Shown here: piece by piece, positions 19,529 through 30,338 of the stretch
Layout of the letters: each line of letters starts with the position of its first letter
Position numbering within the stretch: position 1 is the stretch's first letter
NCBI GenBank assembly: GCA_000752995.2
Contig: LM994634.1
Coordinates: 34,403 to 98,402 of the forward strand
Direction of reading: 5' to 3'
Source: Haemophilus massiliensis
GTDB lineage: Bacteria; Pseudomonadota; Gammaproteobacteria; Enterobacterales; Pasteurellaceae
DNA length: 64,000 bases
Made by a program: the position numbers and the translations under genes
Notes under the pieces: generated by a model
The model's database searches: none
Told to the model about the DNA's origin: nothing
What the model saw: only the letters and a program-made list of their open reading frames with translations

Positions 19529-19954
19529 ATGATTAAAAAAACGTTATTTATTTTGACCGCACTTTTGGCGGGAACTGCGGGCGCAGATGATGTGGATAAT
19601 TATCTGCAAGGGTCGTCGGAATATGTGGCTCCGGCGTTTCATAATGAACCGAAAGAAAGCGGTCTGTATGCGTTGAATTATGTGAATCAACCGCCGATGA
19701 TACCCCATGCGGTAAAAAATTATCAGATTACAAAAAATACCAACCAATGTCTGAATTGTCACAGCGTCGAAGCTTCTAGAGTAACCGGCGCGACCCGTAT
19801 CAGTCCGACGCATTTTATGGATCGCGACGGTAATATTGTCGGTTCGTCCACTTCGCCGCGCCGTTATTTCTGTTTGCAATGCCATACATCACAATCGGAT
19901 GTTGAGCCGATTGTACCGAATGAGTTCAAACCGCTGAAAGGCTACGGTAAATAA
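19529..19954 (+). CDS. napB: Dihaem cytochrome c NapB
   Basis: This periplasmic dihaem cytochrome gives electrons to NapA. The start ATG at 19529 lies after GGGGGA and opens a Sec signal peptide (KKTLFILTALLAGTAGA). The 141-residue protein has two CxxCH haem sites (CLNCHS and CLQCHT) and the extra axial His in HAVKNY and SPTHFM. An uptake signal is embedded in the signal-peptide coding part. The longer in-frame start inside napH is not used. Confidence 0.95.
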   Translation: MIKKTLFILTALLAGTAGADDVDNYLQGSSEYVAPAFHNEPKESGLYALNYVNQPPMIPHAVKNYQITKNTNQCLNCHSVEASRVTGATRISPTHFMDRDGNIVGSSTSPRRYFCLQCHTSQSDVEPIVPNEFKPLKGYGK

Positions 19955-19965
19955 TCGGGGGATTT

Positions 19966-20553
19966 ATGCTGAAATTAATCAAACGGTTCTGGCATTGGTT
20001 CCGTACGCCGAGCCGCATTGCGGTGGGTGTGCTGATTACGCTGTCGTTTATTGCCGGTATCGTGTTTTGGGGGGGCTTCAATACGGCGCTGGAATATACC
20101 AATACGGAAGAATTTTGTTCCAGCTGTCATATGAACGATGTGGTGCCGGAATACCGTCATTCGGTGCATTATATGAATCGTAGCGGGGTGAAAGCGACTT
20201 GTTCGAACTGCCATTTACCGCATGAGTTTATTCCGAAATGGACACGTAAAGTCAAAGCGGCGGGCGAAGTGTATTCCTATGTCATGGGACATGTGGATAC
20301 TAAAGAGAAATTTGACGCGCATCGACTGGAAATGGCGGAACGCGAATGGGCGCGAATGAAAGCCAATAATTCGCAGGAATGCCGTAATTGCCATAATTTT
20401 GATGCGATGGATTTCAGCCAACAGAAAACCGTGGCGGAAAGAATGCACGCGTTGGCGATTAAAGAAGGCAAAACCTGTATTGACTGTCATAAGGGGATTG
20501 CCCATCAATTGCCGGATATGAGCGGCGTAAAATCGGGTTTTATCGATGATTAA
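19966..20553 (+). CDS. napC: Tetrahaem quinol dehydrogenase NapC
   Basis: This membrane-anchored tetrahaem cytochrome of the NapC/NirT family oxidises quinol and reduces NapB. The 195-residue protein has one N-terminal helix (about 18-40) and four haem sites: CSSCHM, CSNCHL, CRNCHN and CIDCHK. It ends the nap operon and is followed by a terminator hairpin. Confidence 0.95.
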   Translation: MLKLIKRFWHWFRTPSRIAVGVLITLSFIAGIVFWGGFNTALEYTNTEEFCSSCHMNDVVPEYRHSVHYMNRSGVKATCSNCHLPHEFIPKWTRKVKAAGEVYSYVMGHVDTKEKFDAHRLEMAEREWARMKANNSQECRNCHNFDAMDFSQQKTVAERMHALAIKEGKTCIDCHKGIAHQLPDMSGVKSGFIDD

Positions 20554-20588
20554 ACGCATAGCCGGTTTAAAATAGTATCAATCAATGC

Positions 20589-20618
20589 AAAAGCCCTGTA
20601 TAATGACGGGGCTTTAAT
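20589..20618 (+). terminator. Terminator after nap operon
   Basis: AAAGCCCTG and CGGGGCTTT form a 9-bp stem with one G-U pair around TATAATGA, followed by AATTTT. It lies about 35 bases after napC. Confidence 0.8.
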
Positions 20619-20789
20619 TTTCCTGTTGGCGTGCGGCTATCAAAAACGATTTTTATGGAAGAAAAGTGCGGTCGATTTTAAGATTGTTTTTGCTAGTCGC
20701 AATTGGGGAAATAACGCATCAATGCGGTGGGGAAATCCCGCCCTATTTTTTACTTAAAATATAACCTATTACATTATAAGGAAAATATT

Positions 20790-22922
20790 GTGAATCCAAT
20801 TGTAAAACAATTTAAATACGGTCAGCATACCGTCACGTTAGAAACCGGTGCGATTGCCCGTCAGGCAACCGCGGCGGTCATGGCGAGCATGGACGATACT
20901 ACGGTATTTGTCAGCGTTGTAGCGAAAAAAGAAGTTAAAGAAGGGCAGGATTTCTTTCCGTTAACCGTAAATTATCAGGAACGCACTTATGCGGCGGGAC
21001 GCATTCCGGGCGGTTTCTTTAAACGCGAAGGTCGTCCGTCCGAGGGCGAAACTCTGATCGCGCGTTTAATCGATCGCCCAATTCGTCCGTTATTTCCGGA
21101 AGGGTTTTTTAACGAAATTCAAATCGTGGCGACCGTAGTTTCCGTCAATCCGCAGATCAGTCCTGATTTAGTGGCAATGATTGGTGCCTCGGCAGCGCTT
21201 TCTTTATCCGGTGTGCCGTTTAACGGACCTATTGGTGCGGCGCGTGTCGGCTTTATCAATGATCAGTTTGTGCTGAATCCGACTATGAACGAACAAAAAC
21301 AAAGCCGTTTGGATTTAGTGGTCGCCGGTACCGATAAAGCGGTGCTGATGGTGGAATCGGAAGCGGATATTCTGACGGAAGAACAAATGTTGGCGGCGGT
21401 CGTATTCGGTCATCAACAACAACAGGTGGTTGTGGAAGCGATCAAAGAATTCGCCAAAGAAGTGGGTAAACCGCGTTGGGAATGGGTTGCACCGCAGCCG
21501 GATAATGCCTTGATTGAACAAGTGAAAGCACTGGCGGAAAGCCGTTTGGGCGATGCTTACCGCATCACTGAAAAACAAGCGCGTTATGAACAAATTGATG
21601 CAATTAAAGCCGATGTGATTGCGCAGTTAAGCGCACAGGACGAAACGGTCTGCGAAGGTAAAATTATTGATATTATTACCGCACTTGAAAGTCAAATCGT
21701 ACGCAGCCGGATCTTAAAAGGCGAGCCGCGTATTGACGGGCGCAGTGTCGATACTGTGCGCGCGCTGGATATTTGTACCGGCGTGCTGCCGCGTACGCAC
21801 GGTTCGGCGATTTTCACCCGCGGTGAAACGCAGGCGTTGGCGGTTGCCACCTTAGGTACCGAACGTGATGCGCAGATTATTGATGAACTGACCGGCGAAC
21901 GTTCCGATCATTTTCTGTTCCATTATAATTTCCCGCCGTACTCTGTAGGCGAAACCGGTATGATCGGTTCACCGAAACGTCGTGAAATCGGTCACGGTCG
22001 TTTGGCAAAACGCGGTGTGGCGGCGGTAATGCCGAGCTTGGCGGAATTCCCTTATGTGGTGCGTGTGGTTTCCGAAATTACCGAATCCAACGGTTCTTCT
22101 TCAATGGCTTCCGTGTGCGGCGCTTCTCTGGCATTAATGGATGCCGGTGTGCCGATTAAATCGGCAGTGGCGGGTATCGCCATGGGGTTGGTAAAAGAAG
22201 AAGATAACTTTGTAGTATTATCGGATATTCTGGGTGATGAAGACCACTTGGGCGATATGGACTTTAAAGTTGCCGGTACCCGTGCTGGCGTGACCGCGCT
22301 GCAAATGGACATTAAAATCGAAGGCATTACGCCGGAAATTATGCAAATCGCTTTAAATCAGGCGAAAGGTGCAAGAATGCACATTCTCGGCGTGATGGAA
22401 CAGGCAATTGCCGCACCGCGCGCGGAAATTTCCGATTTTGCTCCGCGGATTCACACCATGAAGATCGATCCGAAGAAAATTAAAGATGTGATTGGTAAAG
22501 GCGGTGCGGTTATCCGTGCTTTAACCGAAGAAACCGGTACGTCAATCGATATTGATGACGACGGCACGGTGAAAATCGCGGCGGTGGATAATAATGCGGT
22601 AAAAGATGTGATGGCGCGTATTGAAGATATTACCGCAGAAGTGGAAGCTGGTCAGACTTATAAAGGTAAGGTGACCCGCTTGGCTGATTTCGGTGCGTTC
22701 GTTGCGATTGTGGGCAACAAAGAAGGTCTGGTGCATATTTCTCAAATCGCAGAAGAACGCGTAGAGAAAGTGAGCGATTATCTTGCCGTTGGCCAGGATG
22801 TGACGGTGAAAGTGGTAGAAATTGACCGTCAGGGGCGTATTCGTCTGACTATGAAAGATCTTGCGCCGAAACAAGATACGGTATCCGAACAGGAAAATAC
22901 CGCAGTCAGCGAACAGGCGTAA
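20790..22922 (+). CDS. pnp: Polyribonucleotide nucleotidyltransferase (PNPase)
   Basis: This 3'-5' phosphorolytic exoribonuclease is part of the RNA degradosome. The 710-residue protein has two RNase PH domains (about 1-230 and 320-545), an alpha-helical linker, a KH domain (about 552-615, [12 protein letters not shown]) and an S1 domain (about 620-690, [15 protein letters not shown]). The GTG start at 20790 has AAGGA seven bases upstream; an earlier start would add 21 unlikely residues. rpsO, its usual upstream partner, is not here. nlpI and deaD follow, as in Enterobacteriaceae. Confidence 0.97.
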   Translation: MNPIVKQFKYGQHTVTLETGAIARQATAAVMASMDDTTVFVSVVAKKEVKEGQDFFPLTVNYQERTYAAGRIPGGFFKREGRPSEGETLIARLIDRPIRPLFPEGFFNEIQIVATVVSVNPQISPDLVAMIGASAALSLSGVPFNGPIGAARVGFINDQFVLNPTMNEQKQSRLDLVVAGTDKAVLMVESEADILTEEQMLAAVVFGHQQQQVVVEAIKEFAKEVGKPRWEWVAPQPDNALIEQVKALAESRLGDAYRITEKQARYEQIDAIKADVIAQLSAQDETVCEGKIIDIITALESQIVRSRILKGEPRIDGRSVDTVRALDICTGVLPRTHGSAIFTRGETQALAVATLGTERDAQIIDELTGERSDHFLFHYNFPPYSVGETGMIGSPKRREIGHGRLAKRGVAAVMPSLAEFPYVVRVVSEITESNGSSSMASVCGASLALMDAGVPIKSAVAGIAMGLVKEEDNFVVLSDILGDEDHLGDMDFKVAGTRAGVTALQMDIKIEGITPEIMQIALNQAKGARMHILGVMEQAIAAPRAEISDFAPRIHTMKIDPKKIKDVIGKGGAVIRALTEETGTSIDIDDDGTVKIAAVDNNAVKDVMARIEDITAEVEAGQTYKGKVTRLADFGAFVAIVGNKEGLVHISQIAEERVEKVSDYLAVGQDVTVKVVEIDRQGRIRLTMKDLAPKQDTVSEQENTAVSEQA

Positions 22923-23042
22923 CCAGGTTTACGCCTCATAATGCCGGGAGATCGATTGTCCGGTATATGATGGCGTATGATTTTATCCCCGCCGCCTATG
23001 GCGGGGTGTGACAAGCAATATCCGTGCTTTAAGGCTTATCTG

Positions 23043-23945
23043 ATGACACAACTTCCTCGGTTGTTAAGATTCGTGTGGTATATACCGAATTTATGCGTTG
23101 TTTTATTACTTGCCGGCTGTGTAAGTTCAAATCAAACTTTTGTCTCAAAGAATAAGATCGTTTTAGCCGAGCAGAATCCGAATATCCACTTTGAACAGGA
23201 AGTGATGATAGTCCGGATCAGTCAGGTATTGCTGGTCGGGCGCATGAGCAATGAAGAGCGTGCGACACTGCACTTTGAACGGGGTGTGCTATATGACAGC
23301 CTCGGACTTTGGGCATTAGCGCGTTATGATTTTACTCAAGCCTTGGCACTACAGCCGAAAATGGCGGCGGTATATAATTATCTGGGACTTTATCTGCTGT
23401 TGGACGAGGATTATGACGGTGCGCTGGAAGCCTTCAACGCGGTGTTGGAGCTTGATCCCGGCTATGAATATACATTCTTAAACCGCGGGCTGGATTTTTA
23501 TTATGTCAGTCGTTATAACCTCGCGCAGCAGGATTTTCTCAAATTCTATCAGGCGGATAAAACCGATCCGTATCGTGTGCTGTGGTTATATCTTAACGAA
23601 CTGAAATTTAAACCGGACGATGCTCTGCATAATCTGACAACCCGTGCAGCCGGCTTGTCGGAACAATACTGGGGAACGTATATCGTTCAATATTATTTAG
23701 GTAAACTGTCGGTTGAGGATTTACAGCAAAAAGCGCGGTATTTCGCCGATCCGGCTTCGCCGCAATATGCGGAGATCCTGACCGAAACCTATTTCTATCT
23801 GGCAAAACAAAAACTCAATCAAGGCCAAACGGAAGAAGCGGAAACGCTGTTTAAATTGGCCGTAGCGAATCAGGTGTATAACTTTGTTGAGTATCGTTTT
23901 GCAGTGCTTGAGCTGGCGAAATTAAAACGCACTCAGGCGCAATAA
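23043..23945 (+). CDS. nlpI: TPR lipoprotein NlpI
   Basis: This outer-membrane lipoprotein adapts peptidoglycan hydrolases and proteases in E. coli. The chosen start gives 300 residues with a signal peptide ending in the lipobox LLAGC (Cys near 25). Tetratricopeptide repeats follow (HFERGVLYDSLGLWALARYDF, AVYNYLGLYLLLDEDYDGAL, TFLNRGLDFYYVSRYNLAQ). The synteny pnp-nlpI-deaD supports the call. An upstream in-frame start at 22977 would hide the lipoprotein signal. Confidence 0.92.
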   Translation: MTQLPRLLRFVWYIPNLCVVLLLAGCVSSNQTFVSKNKIVLAEQNPNIHFEQEVMIVRISQVLLVGRMSNEERATLHFERGVLYDSLGLWALARYDFTQALALQPKMAAVYNYLGLYLLLDEDYDGALEAFNAVLELDPGYEYTFLNRGLDFYYVSRYNLAQQDFLKFYQADKTDPYRVLWLYLNELKFKPDDALHNLTTRAAGLSEQYWGTYIVQYYLGKLSVEDLQQKARYFADPASPQYAEILTETYFYLAKQKLNQGQTEEAETLFKLAVANQVYNFVEYRFAVLELAKLKRTQAQ

Positions 23946-24138
23946 AAGCGGGAGCGGCAGCTTACCCGCAATAGTGCATGTTGTGAAACGTATTACTGAT
24001 CAACAATGTGATAAACAGAGCAGCTGATTGAGTGGACGGTTTTCGCTTCTTTATTCGAATCCGTTATTCTCCTGGCGACACCTATGCTTTGTCGAACCGA
24101 AAGCCGTTGCGCTTTTCTTTTTATTTGAGAATTTTTTA
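23946..24138 (+). other. Leader region of deaD
   Basis: This 193-base stretch between nlpI and deaD has no convincing gene. It contains the inverted segment GCGGG...CCCGC at its start and a T-rich end. Long structured leaders before deaD are known in enterobacteria and take part in cold-shock control; here that is only a parallel. Confidence 0.35.
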
Positions 24139-25992
24139 ATGACTGAAACTAACTTAACTTTTAATGATTTAGGCTTGCCTGAATTTATTCTTAATGCTGT
24201 TGTCGATTTAGGCTTTACGACACCTTCCCCGATTCAGCAAGCTTGTATTCCGCATTTATTGGCGGGGTGCGATGTGCTGGGTATGGCACAAACCGGCAGC
24301 GGTAAAACTGCCGCCTTTTCTCTGCCGTTGCTGGCGCATATTGACAGCGAGAAAAAACATCCGCAAATGCTGGTAATGGCGCCGACCCGTGAGCTGGCGA
24401 TTCAGGTAGCGGATGCCTGCGAACATTTTGTAAAACATGCCAAAGGAATACGAATTGTCACCCTTTACGGCGGACAGCGTTACGATATTCAGTTGCGTGC
24501 GTTGAAACAGGGCGCACAGGTTGTGGTTGGGACGCCGGGGCGTATTCTTGATCATATTCGCCGCGGCACATTGGATTTATCGGAATTACAATCCATTGTA
24601 TTGGATGAAGCCGATGAAATGCTGCGTATGGGCTTTATCGACGATGTGGAAACCGTTATGGCGGAGTTGCCGGAACAGCACCAGACTGCATTATTTTCCG
24701 CTACCATGCCGGAGCCGATTCGTCGAATCACTAAACGTTTCATGCACGAACCGCAGGAAGTGCGGATTCAATCTACCCAAAATACGGCGCCGGATATTAC
24801 TCAGAGTTGCTGGTATGTGCACGGTTTTCGCAAAAACGAAGCGCTGCTACGCTTTTTGGAAGTGGAAGATTTTGACGCCGCGATTATCTTTACCCGTACC
24901 AAAACCGGTACGCTGGATATTACCGAATTACTGGAAAAACACGGTTTTCGTGCCGCCGCGCTGAATGGCGATATGACGCAGCAATTGCGCGAGCAAACAC
25001 TGGATCGTCTGCGTAACGGCAGTCTGGATATTCTGGTCGCCACCGATGTCGCGGCGCGCGGACTGGATGTCGAACGCATCAGTTTGGTTGTCAATTATGA
25101 TATTCCGTTGGATGCGGAAAGCTATGTACACCGTATCGGTCGTACCGGCCGTGCCGGTCGTGCTGGTCGTGCATTGTTATTTGTCGATCCGCGCGAGAAC
25201 CGTTTGCTGAAAAATATTGAACGGCTAACTAAAAAAGCCATTGATGAAGTGGAAGTGCCGGATCACAGTGCATTACAGGCTTGCCGACGTAAAAAATTCG
25301 TGGCGCAGATTACCAAGCAGCTTGAGCATCATGATTTGTCGCAATATCGCAGTTTGCTGGAGGATTTGTTTACCGCCGATCAGGATCAGGAAGATATTGC
25401 CGCAGCCATGTTAATGTTGCTGCAAGGCAAACAGAAACTGATTTTGCCGCCGGATCCGATTATTGAAAAACGTTCCCGCCGTGAGCGCACAGAACGCACC
25501 GATCGTCGCGATCGTCGGGAAAATTCACGTTCTGCCGAGCGCAGAGGTTACGGTAATCCGCAGCCGATGGATTTGTATCGCATTGAAGTGGGACGCGGCG
25601 ATGGCGTGGAAGTGCGACATATTGTGGGCGCAATTGCCAATGAAGGGGATATTAATAGTCGTTATATCGGGCATATCAAATTGTATGATGAATATTCGAC
25701 GGTAGAACTGCCGCAAGGTATGCCGAAAGAAATGCTGCAAATGTTCGATAAAACCCGAGTAATGAATAAGCAGATGCGCATGTCTTTTCTTGGCGCGGTA
25801 AAAGGCGGTGAAGCCTCCGAATTCGGCGAGCGTCAGCGCAACAAGCGCAACGGGAAAAACGGCGGACAGGGGGGTACACGCGGTTTTACGCAGGATGGCG
25901 GTTTCGGTCGTGATGAACGCAGATTTAAAGAAAAAAGTCACCGCACTTTTAATGAGCGCCCGCGCCGAGAACGCTACGATCGTAATCGATAA
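24139..25992 (+). CDS. deaD: ATP-dependent RNA helicase DeaD/CsdA
   Basis: This cold-shock DEAD-box helicase acts in ribosome assembly and RNA decay. The 617-residue protein has all core motifs: Q-motif region ([10 protein letters not shown]), motif [13 protein letters not shown] in [18 protein letters not shown], and motif [15 protein letters not shown]-terminal DbpA-like RNA-binding domain (about 485-560) and an Arg/Gly-rich basic tail follow. The start [13 protein letters not shown] is chosen by homology; its RBS is weak. An uptake signal lies near the 3' end. Confidence 0.95.
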   Translation: MTETNLTFNDLGLPEFILNAVVDLGFTTPSPIQQACIPHLLAGCDVLGMAQTGSGKTAAFSLPLLAHIDSEKKHPQMLVMAPTRELAIQVADACEHFVKHAKGIRIVTLYGGQRYDIQLRALKQGAQVVVGTPGRILDHIRRGTLDLSELQSIVLDEADEMLRMGFIDDVETVMAELPEQHQTALFSATMPEPIRRITKRFMHEPQEVRIQSTQNTAPDITQSCWYVHGFRKNEALLRFLEVEDFDAAIIFTRTKTGTLDITELLEKHGFRAAALNGDMTQQLREQTLDRLRNGSLDILVATDVAARGLDVERISLVVNYDIPLDAESYVHRIGRTGRAGRAGRALLFVDPRENRLLKNIERLTKKAIDEVEVPDHSALQACRRKKFVAQITKQLEHHDLSQYRSLLEDLFTADQDQEDIAAAMLMLLQGKQKLILPPDPIIEKRSRRERTERTDRRDRRENSRSAERRGYGNPQPMDLYRIEVGRGDGVEVRHIVGAIANEGDINSRYIGHIKLYDEYSTVELPQGMPKEMLQMFDKTRVMNKQMRMSFLGAVKGGEASEFGERQRNKRNGKNGGQGGTRGFTQDGGFGRDERRFKEKSHRTFNERPRRERYDRNR

Positions 25993-26030
25993 ACGCGACA
26001 CACAGACGCATTGTCTGCCGGCTAATCATC

Positions 26031-26053
26031 AAGGGGCAAACGCCCCTTTTTTA
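26031..26053. terminator. Terminator between deaD and tdk
   Basis: AAGGGGC-AAAC-GCCCCTTTTTT is a strong intrinsic terminator for deaD. It lies at the convergent end of tdk and overlaps the tdk stop codon region by three bases. Confidence 0.92.
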
Positions 26054-26629
26054 GTTTTCGATCTTCTCTTTATAATGCCGGCGGCACACGGATACATAAT
26101 GATTATTGCCGCCGATCTGAATCTGTTCACCGTCTTTCACCACCTCGCCCCGATCATTTAGGCGCAGAACAAAATTGGCTTTGCGTCCGCAGTAACAAAT
26201 GGTTTTCAGTTCTTCCAGCTGATCCGCCCATGCCAACAGATATTGACTGCCTTCAAACAGTTCTGCCTGAAAATCGGTGCGCAGACCGTAACAAAGCACG
26301 GGAATATTCAGTTTATCCACTACATCGCTGAGTTGGTAAACTTGCTGCTTGGTCAGAAACTGCGCTTCATCAACTAAAATGCAATGCAATTTTTCCCGCC
26401 CCAAATGCAGCGCAATTTCGGCAAACAGATCGGTTTCTTTGCCGAACAGTTTGGCATTCTGACTGATCCCGATACGCGAGGTGACTTTACCCACACCGAA
26501 ACGATCGTCGATGGCGGCGGTATAAACCAGCGTGTTCATATTGCGTTCACGGTAATTGTAAGCAGATTGTAGCAGGGTGGTGGATTTCCCTGCATTCATG
26601 GTCGAATAATAAAAATAAAGTTTTGCCAT
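26051..26629 (-). CDS. tdk: Thymidine kinase
   Basis: This enzyme phosphorylates thymidine with ATP for nucleotide salvage. The 192-residue protein is of the bacterial type II family. The P-loop is [11 protein letters not shown] (residues about 9-19), the Walker B-like DEAQFL lies near 88, and a zinc site is formed by CYCGRKANF and a C-terminal CRRHY. It is convergent with deaD. Confidence 0.96.
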   Translation of the reverse strand: MAKLYFYYSTMNAGKSTTLLQSAYNYRERNMNTLVYTAAIDDRFGVGKVTSRIGISQNAKLFGKETDLFAEIALHLGREKLHCILVDEAQFLTKQQVYQLSDVVDKLNIPVLCYGLRTDFQAELFEGSQYLLAWADQLEELKTICYCGRKANFVLRLNDRGEVVKDGEQIQIGGNNHYVSVCRRHYKEKIEN

Positions 26630-26657
26630 AATGATTGTGTTGGTGATTGAAGTGCGG

Positions 26658-26891
26658 TTATTTTAACGCCCATTTCCAGAAATAGTAGCACAGCGCGCCG
26701 GTCACCGGTGGCAATGCCGCCAGTATCAAAATACCGACAGTAGTGCTTTGTCCGACCAACCGACCGGCGGCGGTCAGGTAATCGATCAGGGTCTGACTGG
26801 GCAGGGTGAAGATTACGATGCCGATTATTATCAACATTAACATACAGCCGATGCCGGCGGCACGCATGGCGCGAAATTGAATCGATTCCAT
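26658..26891 (-). CDS. Small two-helix membrane protein of unknown function
   Basis: This 77-residue protein has two hydrophobic segments, about residues 10-32 and 47-70, and a basic C-terminus. AAGGA lies eight bases before ATG. It sits between tsaD (13 bases upstream) and tdk, in the same direction, so it is probably translated. I do not recognise the family. Confidence 0.7.
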   Translation of the reverse strand: MESIQFRAMRAAGIGCMLMLIIIGIVIFTLPSQTLIDYLTAAGRLVGQSTTVGILILAALPPVTGALCYYFWKWALK

Positions 26892-26904
26892 ATGATTTAT
26901 CCTT

Positions 26905-27936
26905 CTATTTGATTGCTTTCAGTTCAGTCATTGCCCAGCGCGGTTTTACTTCAATATCCAACGGTGAAGATTCACCTTGTTTTAGGCGCAGGAAACCAGT
27001 ATAGGCAATCATTGCACCGTTGTCGGTGCAAAATTGCGGCTGCGGATAAAACACTTCGCCACCGAGCTGTTGCATAAGGGCGGCAAGCGTTTGACGTAAT
27101 TGCTGATTAGCGCTTACGCCGCCGGCGATAACCAGCCGTTTTAAACCGCTTTGTTGCAGTGCGCGGCGGCATTTTATCGCCAGCGTCTCCACCACAGCCT
27201 GTTGGAACGCATGCGCAATGTCCGCTTTAGTTTGTTCGCTCAGTACGCCTTCTTCTTTAAGAGCCTGATTAATCGTATTCGCCGCAAAGGTTTTCAAACC
27301 GGAAAAACTGAAATCCAGCCCCGGTCGGTCCGTCATCGGACGCGGGAAACTGAACCGTGCGGGCGCGCCTTTCTCCGCTAAACGGGAAAGCGCGGCGCCG
27401 CCCGGATAATCCAAACCGAGCAGTTTTGCGGTTTTATCGAAGGCTTCGCCGGCAGCGTCATCAATGCTTTCGCCGAGCAGCTGATATTGACCGACCCCGT
27501 CAACCTGTATCAGTTGAGTATGTCCGCCGGATACCAGCAACGCGATAAACGGAAAGTGCGGTGCGTTTTCTTCCAACATTGGGGCGAGCAGATGTCCTTC
27601 CAGATGATGAATACCGACCGCCGGCACTCCCCACGCGTAAGCCAGTGCGCGCGCGATTGTGGAACCCACCAGCAGCGCACCGACTAACCCCGGACCGCAG
27701 GTATAGGCGATACCGTCAATGTCGGCGGCGGTCAATTCAGCTTCACGCAATGCCGCCTGAATCAACGGTGCGGTTTTGCGGATATGATCGCGCGAGGCAA
27801 GTTCAGGAACGACGCCACCGTAACCGGCATGCAGCGCAATCTGAGTGTATAATTGATTGGCAATTAAACCGCGCGTCTCATCATAAATGGCGACGCCGGT
27901 TTCATCGCAGGACGTTTCAATGCCTAAAACTCGCAT
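26905..27936 (-). CDS. tsaD: tRNA N6-threonylcarbamoyladenosine transferase TsaD
   Basis: This subunit of the t6A machinery transfers the threonylcarbamoyl group to A37 of ANN-decoding tRNAs, with TsaB and TsaE. The 343-residue protein has the ASKHA fold with [16 protein letters not shown] at the start, the metal-binding [10 protein letters not shown] (HxxxH) near 110 and [11 protein letters not shown]. It is divergent from rpsU, as in many gamma-proteobacteria. An uptake signal lies inside the gene. Confidence 0.97.
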   Translation of the reverse strand: MRVLGIETSCDETGVAIYDETRGLIANQLYTQIALHAGYGGVVPELASRDHIRKTAPLIQAALREAELTAADIDGIAYTCGPGLVGALLVGSTIARALAYAWGVPAVGIHHLEGHLLAPMLEENAPHFPFIALLVSGGHTQLIQVDGVGQYQLLGESIDDAAGEAFDKTAKLLGLDYPGGAALSRLAEKGAPARFSFPRPMTDRPGLDFSFSGLKTFAANTINQALKEEGVLSEQTKADIAHAFQQAVVETLAIKCRRALQQSGLKRLVIAGGVSANQQLRQTLAALMQQLGGEVFYPQPQFCTDNGAMIAYTGFLRLKQGESSPLDIEVKPRWAMTELKAIK

Positions 27937-28040
27937 CTCTTCTCTCTTTGTTGATGTATGAAATGGCTGATGATTTTACCCCGTTTACGTCGTTTTCTCC
28001 AGTTTGACGGGGGATTTTGCCACAAAAGATCATTCTTTCC

Positions 28041-28070
28041 TTTACTTTTGGCATGGATTTAGATTAAAAT
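28041..28070 (+). promoter_or_regulatory. Possible promoter of rpsU-dnaG-rpoD
   Basis: TTTACT and TAAAAT are separated by 18 bases, about 93 bases before rpsU. This is a fair sigma-70-like match in the divergent tsaD/rpsU gap. Confidence 0.45.
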
Positions 28071-28162
28071 TGCGACCCTTATTAGTTTGAATAAGCCGTT
28101 TATCAAAATCGAAACGGTCACTAAATTTTGCAAAATATTAATCCATATTGAGGTGATGGCTT

Positions 28163-28378
28163 ATGCCTGTAATTAAAGTACGTGAAAACGAATCCTTTGA
28201 CGTTGCATTACGTCGTTTCAAACGCTCTTGTGAAAAAGCCGGTATTTTGGCGGAAGTTCGCAGCCGCGAATTCTACGAAAAACCGACTACTATTCGCAAA
28301 CGTGAAAACGCGACCCGTGCAAAACGTCACGCAAAACGCGTAGCTCGTGAAAACGCACGTAACACACGTTTATACTAA
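28163..28378 (+). CDS. rpsU: 30S ribosomal protein S21
   Basis: This small basic protein binds the 30S subunit near the 3' end of 16S rRNA. The 71-residue sequence (start [20 protein letters not shown], Arg/Lys-rich tail) is typical and of standard length. It is first in the macromolecular synthesis operon rpsU-dnaG-rpoD. GAGGTGA lies upstream as a strong RBS. Confidence 0.98.
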
Positions 28379-28410
28379 TTAGCTATTTTTATAAAAACTC
28401 GAGTTAAGCG

Positions 28411-28445
28411 GACCGTGAAACCTTTTTGGAATCACGGTTTTGTTT
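28411..28445 (+). terminator. Attenuator-like hairpin between rpsU and dnaG
   Basis: ACCGTGA and TCACGGT form a 7-bp stem, followed by TTTTGTTTT. A partial terminator at this position is known in E. coli, where it keeps dnaG and rpoD below rpsU. Confidence 0.75.
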
Positions 28446-28506
28446 TCTTATCATCTTTCATCTATTCTCAATTAACGGATAAACGCAAAGCATAGAGGTA
28501 AACTCG

Positions 28507-30264
28507 ATGGCAGGTTTGATTCCACGTTCATTTATTGATGATCTTCTGGCAAGAACCGATATTGTCGAGCTGATCAATTCGAGAGTAAAACTGAAAAAAG
28601 CCGGGCGGGATTATCAGGCCTGCTGTCCTTTTCATCATGAGAAAACGCCGTCTTTTACGGTCAGTCAGAAAAAGCAGTTTTATCATTGTTTCGGTTGCCA
28701 TGCGCACGGCAATGCCATTTCTTTTTTAATGGAGTACGATAAACTGGAGTTTACCGAGGCGGTGGAAGAGTTGGCGGCGATGCACGGGCTTGAAATTCCG
28801 CGTGAAAAATCACCGCACTTTGATGGCAAAACGCAGACCTCTTATCAAACCAAACGCAATCTGTATGAATTGATGGGGGAAATCGCGCGTTTTTATCAAC
28901 AGCAATTGCCGTTGAATATTCCGGCGCAGAGTTATTTACAACAGCGCGGATTGTCGGCGGAGATTATTGCGCGTTTCGGTATCGGTTTTTCGCCCAATCA
29001 GTTCGGCGGTTTGCTGCAACAGTTCGGACATACTCAGGAAGAGCGCAGGAAGCTGTTTGATCTCGGTATGTTGTCGCGCAATGACGGGCGTGAACCCTAT
29101 GATCGTTTTCGCAATCGAATTATGTTTCCGATCCGCGATCGGCGCGGGCGTACTATTGCCTTCGGCGGACGCGTGATCAGCGATGAAAAACCGAAGTATT
29201 TGAATTCGCCGGAAAGTGTAACCTACCATAAAGGTAATGAATTATACGGCTTGTTTGAGGCGCTGGAAGTTGATGACAGCCCGTCGATGTTGCTGGTGGT
29301 GGAAGGTTATATGGATGTGGTTGCGCTGGCGCAGTTCGGCGTGAATTATGCGGTGGCCTCATTGGGTACGGCAACCACGCCGGAGCAGATTCAGCTGGCT
29401 TTTCGTGCCACTGAGCAAATTGTCTGTTGTTACGATGCCGACCGAGCAGGGCGCGATGCCGCATGGCGGGCGCTGGAAAATGCCCTGCCTTATTTGGAAG
29501 ACGGGCGGCAGCTGAAATTTATTTTTCTGCCCGACGGCGAAGATCCGGACACATTTATTCGGCAATACGGCAAAGACGGTTTTGAAGATTACATAAGAAA
29601 AGCCCAGTCTTTAAGCGATTTTCTGTTCTCCACTCTCAGCGCGCAGGTGGATTTTTCCTCCAAAGAAGGAAAAGGCAAACTCGCTGCATTGGCAGCGCCG
29701 TTGATTAAACGCATTCCAGGTGAAATGCTGCGCTTGTCATTACGCAATCTGCTGGCACAGAAACTAGGGGTTTTTGACCAATCGCAATTGGCGCGTTTGA
29801 TCCCGGCGCAGTCTGACATCAGTGAGAAAGCCGGACACCGCGCGCCGGCGGTTAAACGCACGCCGATGCGTATATTGATTGCTTTATTGTTGCAAAATCC
29901 GGAGCTTATTCGATTGGTGCCGAATTTAAGCGCGTTGAAAATATTGGATGAACCGGGTTTCGATTTATTTGAAAAATTGACCGCACTTTGCCGTGAACGG
30001 ATCGGAATGACGACCGGGCAGATTCTGGAACATTGGCGCGATACGGAATACAGTCGTCCCCTTGAAATTCTGGCTGCTTGGAACCACTTAATTGACGAGG
30101 AAAAAATTGAAGATACGTTTCGCGAAACCCTGAAATATTTCTATCTTCAGCTGGTGGATAAGAATATTGAGATTCTTATTGCCAAGGAGCGCGCCGGCGG
30201 ACTGAATGCCGATGAGAAGCTGGAGCTGGCGCAATTATTAATAAAAAAGCAACAAAATAAATAG
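28507..30264 (+). CDS. dnaG: DNA primase DnaG
   Basis: This enzyme makes RNA primers at the replication fork. The 585-residue protein has an N-terminal CHC2 zinc domain (CPFHHEKTPSF ... CFGCHAHG), a TOPRIM catalytic core (VVEGYMDVVALAQFG and a DxD-type CYDADRAGRDAA) and a C-terminal DnaB-binding helical domain. Two uptake signals lie inside. AGAGGT lies before ATG. Context is the rpsU-dnaG-rpoD operon. Confidence 0.97.
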   Translation: MAGLIPRSFIDDLLARTDIVELINSRVKLKKAGRDYQACCPFHHEKTPSFTVSQKKQFYHCFGCHAHGNAISFLMEYDKLEFTEAVEELAAMHGLEIPREKSPHFDGKTQTSYQTKRNLYELMGEIARFYQQQLPLNIPAQSYLQQRGLSAEIIARFGIGFSPNQFGGLLQQFGHTQEERRKLFDLGMLSRNDGREPYDRFRNRIMFPIRDRRGRTIAFGGRVISDEKPKYLNSPESVTYHKGNELYGLFEALEVDDSPSMLLVVEGYMDVVALAQFGVNYAVASLGTATTPEQIQLAFRATEQIVCCYDADRAGRDAAWRALENALPYLEDGRQLKFIFLPDGEDPDTFIRQYGKDGFEDYIRKAQSLSDFLFSTLSAQVDFSSKEGKGKLAALAAPLIKRIPGEMLRLSLRNLLAQKLGVFDQSQLARLIPAQSDISEKAGHRAPAVKRTPMRILIALLLQNPELIRLVPNLSALKILDEPGFDLFEKLTALCRERIGMTTGQILEHWRDTEYSRPLEILAAWNHLIDEEKIEDTFRETLKYFYLQLVDKNIEILIAKERAGGLNADEKLELAQLLIKKQQNK

Positions 30265-30338
30265 TTAATCACATATAAGAATGATAAAATCAGCCGTATT
30301 TTATCTTCCATAATGACGAATCGAGGCGGATATATAAT